From Sedimentisphaerales bacterium (GTDB lineage: Bacteria; Planctomycetota; Phycisphaerae; Sedimentisphaerales; SG8-4): a DNA stretch of 7,429 nucleotides. Location of the stretch: the NCBI GenBank assembly GCA_016932895.1, contig JAFGCA010000353.1, positions 1-7,429 on the forward strand. Direction: 5' to 3'. This document shows positions 3,629 to 7,429 of the stretch, piece by piece. Both the position numbers and the translations under genes were made by a program. Each line of letters opens with the position of its first letter. Within the stretch, counting starts at the first letter, position 1. The notes below the pieces were generated by a model that made no database searches, was not told the DNA's origin, and saw nothing but the letters and a program-made list of their open reading frames with translations.

Positions 3629-6355
3629 ATGGCTAAGAAAATGGTGTATTTCTTTGGGGGTGGCAAGGCCGATGGGAACACGGGGATGAAGAATCTCCTG
3701 GGCGGCAAAGGCGCGAATCTGGCTGAAATGGCCAAATTGGGCGTGCCGGTGCCCCCCGGTTTCACGATTACCACCGATGTGTGCGTGTACTACTACCAGA
3801 ACAAGAAGCGGTACCCGGCGGGCCTGAAAGACGAGGTCGCCAAGGCGATGGTCAAGGTCGAGAAGGTGATGGGCAAGACGTTCGGCGATGCGAAGGACCC
3901 GCTGCTGATCTCGGTGCGGTCCGGGGCACGCAAGAGCATGCCGGGCATGATGGAGACGGTGCTGAACGTCGGGCTGACGAGCAAGACGATCCCCGGGATG
4001 GTCGAGCAGAGCGGCGGCAACGAGCGGTTCGTGTACGACGCCTATCGGCGGCTGATTATGATGTACAGCGACGTGGTGATGGAGAAGGCGGCGGGGATCG
4101 AGCCGAAGGACGATATGGGCATCCGCCGGCAGCTTGAGCACCTGATGGACGGGATGAAGAAACGCAAGGGTGTCGAGCTGGACACCGACCTGGACGCCAG
4201 GGACCTCAAGGAGCTGTGCGAGGCGTTCAAGGTCAAGGTCAAGGAGGTGCTCGGCAAGGAATTCCCCGATGACGCCGAGAAGCAGCTCTGGGGCGGCATC
4301 GACGCCGTGTTCGCGTCCTGGAACGGCAGGCGGGCCATCGCCTACCGCCGCATCGAGAATATCCCCGACGAGTGGGGCACCGCCGTTAACGTCCAGACGA
4401 TGGTCTTCGGCAACATGGGCGAAGACTCCGCCACCGGCGTCGCCTTCTCGCGCAACCCCGCCACCGGCGACAATAAGTTCTATGGCGAATGGCTGGTCAA
4501 TGCACAGGGCGAGGACGTGGTCGCGGGAATTCGGACGCCGAACCCGCTCAACGAGGAAACGCGGGGCGATCAGGACAAAAAGCTGGTCTCGCTGGAAAAG
4601 TCGATGCCGAAGGTGTATAAAGAGCTCGACGGCATCCAGAGGAGGCTGGAAAAGCACTACAAGGACATGCAGGACATCGAGTTCACGATCGAGAAGGGCC
4701 GGCTGTGGATGCTGCAATGCCGCGTGGGCAAGCGCAACGGCCCGGCCGCCGTCCGCATGGCCGTCGATATGGTCAAGGAAAAGCTCATCAAGAAGGAAGA
4801 GGCCGTCACCCGCGTGACGCCCGCCCAGCTCGACGAGCTGCTGCACCCGATCATCGACCCGAAGGTCGAGAAGGACCAGAAGGTCCTGGCCAAGGGTCTG
4901 CCCGCCGGCCCCGGCGGCGCGACCGGCCAGGTGGTCTTCACCGCGAACGAGGCCGTCAGCGCGGCCAAGGCGGGCAAGAAGGTCATCCTCGTCCGCGAAG
5001 AGACCAACCCGGAGGACGTCGAAGGCATGCGGGCCGCCCAGGCCATCCTCACGCAGCGCGGCGGCATGACCAGCCACGCGGCCCTCGTCGCCCGCGGCTG
5101 GGGCAAGTGCTGCATCGTCGGGTGCGGGGCCCTGCACGTCGATCTGGCCAAGAAGGAATTCAGCGTCGGCGGCCAGACCTTCCGCGAGGGCGACTGGATC
5201 ACCCTCAACGGCACCAAGGGCACCGTCTACGGCGGTCAACTGCCAATGATGGACGCCGGCGAAGAGAACAAGGTCCTCATGGACTTCCTGAAGATTTGCG
5301 ACGGCATCCGCCGGCTGGGCGTCCGCACCAATGCCGAAACCCCCGCCGACGCCGCCCGAGCCCGAGCCTTCGGCGCCGAAGGAATTGGGTTATTCAGGAC
5401 AGAACATATGTTTTATGGCAAGAACAGCGACGAACCGTTGTTCGTCCTTCGCAAGATGATCATGTCCAAGAACGAGGACGAGCGCAAAAAAGCGGTCGAT
5501 GAGCTGTTCCCGTACGTCAAACGCGACATCAAAGGCACGCTCGAAGCGATGGACGGCTTCCCGGTGGTCGTGCGACTGCTCGATCCGCCGCTGCACGAAT
5601 TCGTCCCGCAGGATCCCGAGAAGCAGCAGGCCCTGGCCAAGGCCCTCGGCATCACGATGGACGAGCTCACCAGCCGGGCCGAAGCCCTGCACGAGAGCAA
5701 CCCCATGATGGGTCATCGCGGCGTCCGCCTCGGCATCACCTATCCTGAGGTCACCGCCATGCAGGCCCGGGCCCTCTTCGAGGCCGCCGCCGAGCTGCTC
5801 AAGGCCGGCAAGAAGCCCTATCCCGAGCTGATGATTCCCGTCGTCTGCGACGCGAACGAAATCCGCACGCAGAAGGCGATCGTCGTCGAGGTCTACAAAG
5901 AGGTCCTCAAGAAATTCGGCCTCAAGAAGATCAAGCACATGATCGGCACGATGATCGAGATCCCGCGGGCCGCTCTGCTCTCCGGCCAGATCGCCGAGGT
6001 CGCCCAGTTCTTCAGCTTCGGCACCAACGACCTGACCCAGATGACTTTCGGCTTCAGCCGCGACGACATCGGCGGCTTCCTGCCCGACTATATCGACCAG
6101 GGCATCCTCCCCAGCGACCCGTTCCAGACCATCGACCAGTCCGGCGTCGGCGAACTGGTCAAGTTCAGCGTCGAGCGCGGCCGCAAGGCCAACAAGCAGC
6201 TCGAGGTCGGCATCTGCGGCGAGCAGGGCGGCGAGCCCGCCTCCGTGGCCTTCTGCCACAAGGTCGGCCTCGACTATGTCAGTTGTTCCCCGTTCCGCGT
6301 CCCGATCGCCCGACTCGCAGCGGCCCAGGCCGCCGTCGCGGATAAGAAGAAGTAA
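3629..6355 (+). CDS. ppdK: Pyruvate, phosphate dikinase
   Basis: This cytosolic enzyme interconverts ATP, phosphate and pyruvate with AMP, pyrophosphate and PEP, serving gluconeogenesis or PPi-linked glycolysis. The ATG at 3629 gives 908 residues (Clostridium symbiosum enzyme: 874) and lies 8 bases after AAAGGAGA; the ATG at 3620 overlaps that site. ATP-grasp domain: GGKGANL (Lys27), SVRSGA (Arg97), Glu351, Gln363, Arg365. Swivelling domain: GGMTSHAALVARG, phosphorylated His483, neighbouring Thr481. PEP/pyruvate barrel: Arg590 (RTEH), Arg649 (VRLLDPP), Glu777 (GTMIEIPR), Asn800 (SFGTNDLTQ), Cys863 (GICGEQGG). All of these match the C. symbiosum catalytic residues, at a nearly constant 32-residue offset from Arg649 onward. 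Oddities: Gln866 where CGEHGG is usual, LQCR for LQTR, and an insertion near 308-322. It is transcribed alone from the promoter at 3464 and ended by the terminator at 6441. The family call is essentially certain. Confidence 0.97.
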   Translation: MAKKMVYFFGGGKADGNTGMKNLLGGKGANLAEMAKLGVPVPPGFTITTDVCVYYYQNKKRYPAGLKDEVAKAMVKVEKVMGKTFGDAKDPLLISVRSGARKSMPGMMETVLNVGLTSKTIPGMVEQSGGNERFVYDAYRRLIMMYSDVVMEKAAGIEPKDDMGIRRQLEHLMDGMKKRKGVELDTDLDARDLKELCEAFKVKVKEVLGKEFPDDAEKQLWGGIDAVFASWNGRRAIAYRRIENIPDEWGTAVNVQTMVFGNMGEDSATGVAFSRNPATGDNKFYGEWLVNAQGEDVVAGIRTPNPLNEETRGDQDKKLVSLEKSMPKVYKELDGIQRRLEKHYKDMQDIEFTIEKGRLWMLQCRVGKRNGPAAVRMAVDMVKEKLIKKEEAVTRVTPAQLDELLHPIIDPKVEKDQKVLAKGLPAGPGGATGQVVFTANEAVSAAKAGKKVILVREETNPEDVEGMRAAQAILTQRGGMTSHAALVARGWGKCCIVGCGALHVDLAKKEFSVGGQTFREGDWITLNGTKGTVYGGQLPMMDAGEENKVLMDFLKICDGIRRLGVRTNAETPADAARARAFGAEGIGLFRTEHMFYGKNSDEPLFVLRKMIMSKNEDERKKAVDELFPYVKRDIKGTLEAMDGFPVVVRLLDPPLHEFVPQDPEKQQALAKALGITMDELTSRAEALHESNPMMGHRGVRLGITYPEVTAMQARALFEAAAELLKAGKKPYPELMIPVVCDANEIRTQKAIVVEVYKEVLKKFGLKKIKHMIGTMIEIPRAALLSGQIAEVAQFFSFGTNDLTQMTFGFSRDDIGGFLPDYIDQGILPSDPFQTIDQSGVGELVKFSVERGRKANKQLEVGICGEQGGEPASVAFCHKVGLDYVSCSPFRVPIARLAAAQAAVADKKK

Positions 6356-6383
6356 GACCTACGTACGATGGGCCCCGGCACGG

Positions 6384-6408
6384 CCTGAGCGAAGTCGAAC
6401 CGACTTCG
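6384..6408. repeat. CCTGAGCGAAGTCGAA repeat with hairpin
   Basis: CGAAGTCG (6390-6397) and CGACTTCG (6401-6408) form a perfect 8-bp stem with loop AAC, preceded by CCTGAG. The string CCTGAGCGAAGTCGAA is one I recall as a widespread intergenic repeat (memory only). It lies between the dikinase stop and the terminator and could protect the 3' end of the mRNA. No T-run follows it. Confidence 0.5.
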
Positions 6409-6440
6409 TCGCGACGAGCTGGCCTATGCTGAACCGATCC

Positions 6441-6479
6441 ACGGTGCGTCGAGTCCCGCTCGACGCACCGTTTCTATTT
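6441..6479 (+). terminator. Intrinsic terminator of the dikinase transcript
   Basis: A perfect 13-bp stem (ACGGTGCGTCGAG at 6441-6453, CTCGACGCACCGT at 6459-6471) with the 5-base loop TCCCG is followed by TTCTATTT. It begins 85 bases after the stop codon. It isolates the dikinase from the downstream prepilin gene. Confidence 0.88.
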
Positions 6480-6695
6480 GATGGGCGGGCGTCCTTTCAT
6501 CGAAAAATCACGATACTGTGTTTCGACAGGAGAACGTGAACAATCCTCCGAAAGACTGTCACGGCGCCTTCGGATGCGATTTCTCGCGGCCAAGAACAGC
6601 TGCGGATGATATAATTGCCCTTGAATTCAGGAGCAGCCGAAGATGCGGTGTGGAGTGGAACGTCGTTTCACGCATCGTCTTTGGCAGGTGCTGTG
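6480..6695 (+). promoter_or_regulatory. Intergenic region with extended -10 promoter for the prepilin-like gene
   Basis: TGATATAAT at 6607-6615 is a perfect extended -10 (TG at 6607-6608, one base, then TATAAT at 6610-6615). No good -35 lies 16-18 bases upstream, as is usual for extended -10 promoters. Transcription would start near 6622, leaving a 74-base leader. A frame crossing this region (from 6518) overlaps the prepilin gene out of frame and resembles nothing, so it is left out. Nothing else is evident between 6480 and 6600. Confidence 0.6.
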
Positions 6696-7429
6696 ATGAA
6701 GAAACACGGTTTTACGCTCATAGAATTGCTGGTGGTGATTTCCATCATTGCCGTGCTGATGGCCGTTTTGATGCCGAGTTTGAGGGCCGCCCGAGATCAC
6801 GCCAAACGCATGCATTGCGCCAGCAATGTCAGGACCCTTTCATTGGCCTGGGGCATGTATTCAGAGGACTTCGACTATCGCCTTGTCAATCCCAAGGTTG
6901 ACACCGCGGAGAGTATCAGGATATCCAACAAGCCGCTGCCTTGGGCGCTGGTCCCCGAGGATGAGCACGCTTCGGTGGAGGAGAAGACCGAAGCCCTCAA
7001 GGCGGGAGCACTGTATCCCTACGTCGGCAAGTCTGTGGCCGTGTATCGCTGTCCGGCCGATCAGCGGCTCCGAAATCCTTATATAGGGGCCTTCCGAACC
7101 TACTCCATTATGGATGGAGCGGCGGGAGGCAGTTGGCCCAGCCATGTGAGCGTCAAAAGGCTGACCGAAATCACGCGCCCGGCGGAACACTATATCTTTG
7201 TCGAAGACTATGACCCCCGGGGCGTGAATATGGGCTCATGGACCATGTTTGTGGAAGAAGGGGCTTGGCTGGATCCCCTGGCGATCTGGCACAATCGCCG
7301 CAGCACGTTGGGCTTCGCCGACGGCCACGTGGAGATTCATCCCTGGCACGACACGACCTTTTTGGCTTGGTGCCGATCCGGGATCGATACCCCGGGCTCC
7401 TTCGTCTTTGAGCATTCTCCCCCGCCCGA
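6696..7429 (+). CDS. Prepilin-like protein with H-X9-DG motif (3' end outside window)
   Basis: The frame stays open to the window edge, showing 244 codons of an incomplete gene. The ATG at 6696 follows AGGTG (6686-6690) by 5 bases. The N-terminus MKKHG-FTLIELLVVISIIA is a textbook type IV prepilin/pseudopilin signal: prepilin peptidase would cut after Gly5, methylate Phe6, and leave Glu10 as the conserved Glu5 of the mature chain, followed by a hydrophobic helix to about residue 28. Residues 30-60 are helical (RAARDHAKRMHCASNVRTLSLAW). YRCPAD (117-122) is the common Cys-Pro-x-D segment of this family. WHNRRSTLGFADGH contains His199, nine residues, then Asp209-Gly210: the H-X9-DG signature of the large planctomycete and verrucomicrobial prepilin-like families. 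They presumably act at the inner membrane or in pseudopilus-like structures, but their roles are largely unknown. Confidence in the family is high; in the function, low. Confidence 0.93.
   Translation, partial: MKKHGFTLIELLVVISIIAVLMAVLMPSLRAARDHAKRMHCASNVRTLSLAWGMYSEDFDYRLVNPKVDTAESIRISNKPLPWALVPEDEHASVEEKTEALKAGALYPYVGKSVAVYRCPADQRLRNPYIGAFRTYSIMDGAAGGSWPSHVSVKRLTEITRPAEHYIFVEDYDPRGVNMGSWTMFVEEGAWLDPLAIWHNRRSTLGFADGHVEIHPWHDTTFLAWCRSGIDTPGSFVFEHSPPP

Noticed and set aside
3521..5239. 572-codon minus-strand frame over the dikinase gene
   Set aside because: It is a mirror of the dikinase reading frame in high-GC DNA, without a family match or ribosome-binding site.
5385..5413. Possible internal promoter in the dikinase gene (TTGGGT and TATGTT)
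   Set aside because: The hexamers are weak, the spacing is 16, and no gene or small RNA candidate lies just downstream.
6518..6901. 127-codon frame ahead of the prepilin-like gene
   Set aside because: It overlaps the prepilin signal sequence out of frame, spans the promoter, and encodes nothing recognisable.

Overview
The window looks like chromosomal DNA of a GC-rich environmental planctomycete, most likely a Phycisphaerae/Sedimentisphaerales-type lineage. This rests on four things: a secreted GH28-like beta-helix protein, a type IV-pilin-like protein with the H-X9-DG motif that is greatly expanded in Planctomycetes, codon use rich in GC at third positions, and long intergenic stretches packed with short degenerate repeats. 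The assignment is an inference from gene content, not a search result.

Layout from left to right: (i) 1-216, non-coding, beginning with a hairpin repeat. (ii) 217-1512, a divergent glycoside hydrolase family 28-like protein with an N-terminal export signal, probably for pectin or other polyuronide breakdown. (iii) 1513-1939, non-coding with short tandem words. (iv) 1940-2461 on the minus strand, a small unrecognised integral membrane protein. (v) 2462-3628, over 1.1 kb between divergent genes, filled with palindromic and tandem-word repeats and ending in a near-consensus sigma70-type promoter and a hairpin-bearing leader. (vi) 3629-6355, a complete pyruvate, phosphate dikinase. (vii) 6356-6695, a hairpin repeat, a strong intrinsic terminator and an extended -10 promoter. 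(viii) 6696 to the window end, the 5' part of a prepilin-like H-X9-DG protein.

The four genes appear to be separate transcription units and do not form an operon or a shared pathway. The polysaccharide-degrading gene and the pyruvate/PEP enzyme both fit a carbohydrate-consuming heterotroph, but nothing here ties them together.

I found no defence system, CRISPR array, transposase, RNA gene or obviously novel multi-gene system. The most interesting material is non-coding. A 95-bp nested palindrome at 2614-2708 has arms made of a duplicated 9-bp word. A second, truncated element at 3028-3102 aligns with it without gaps, yet has a different word in both of its tandem positions. Also worth a look are a GH28 protein that keeps the catalytic aspartates but lacks the family's His and Arg, and a dikinase with Gln in place of the usual His next to its catalytic Cys.
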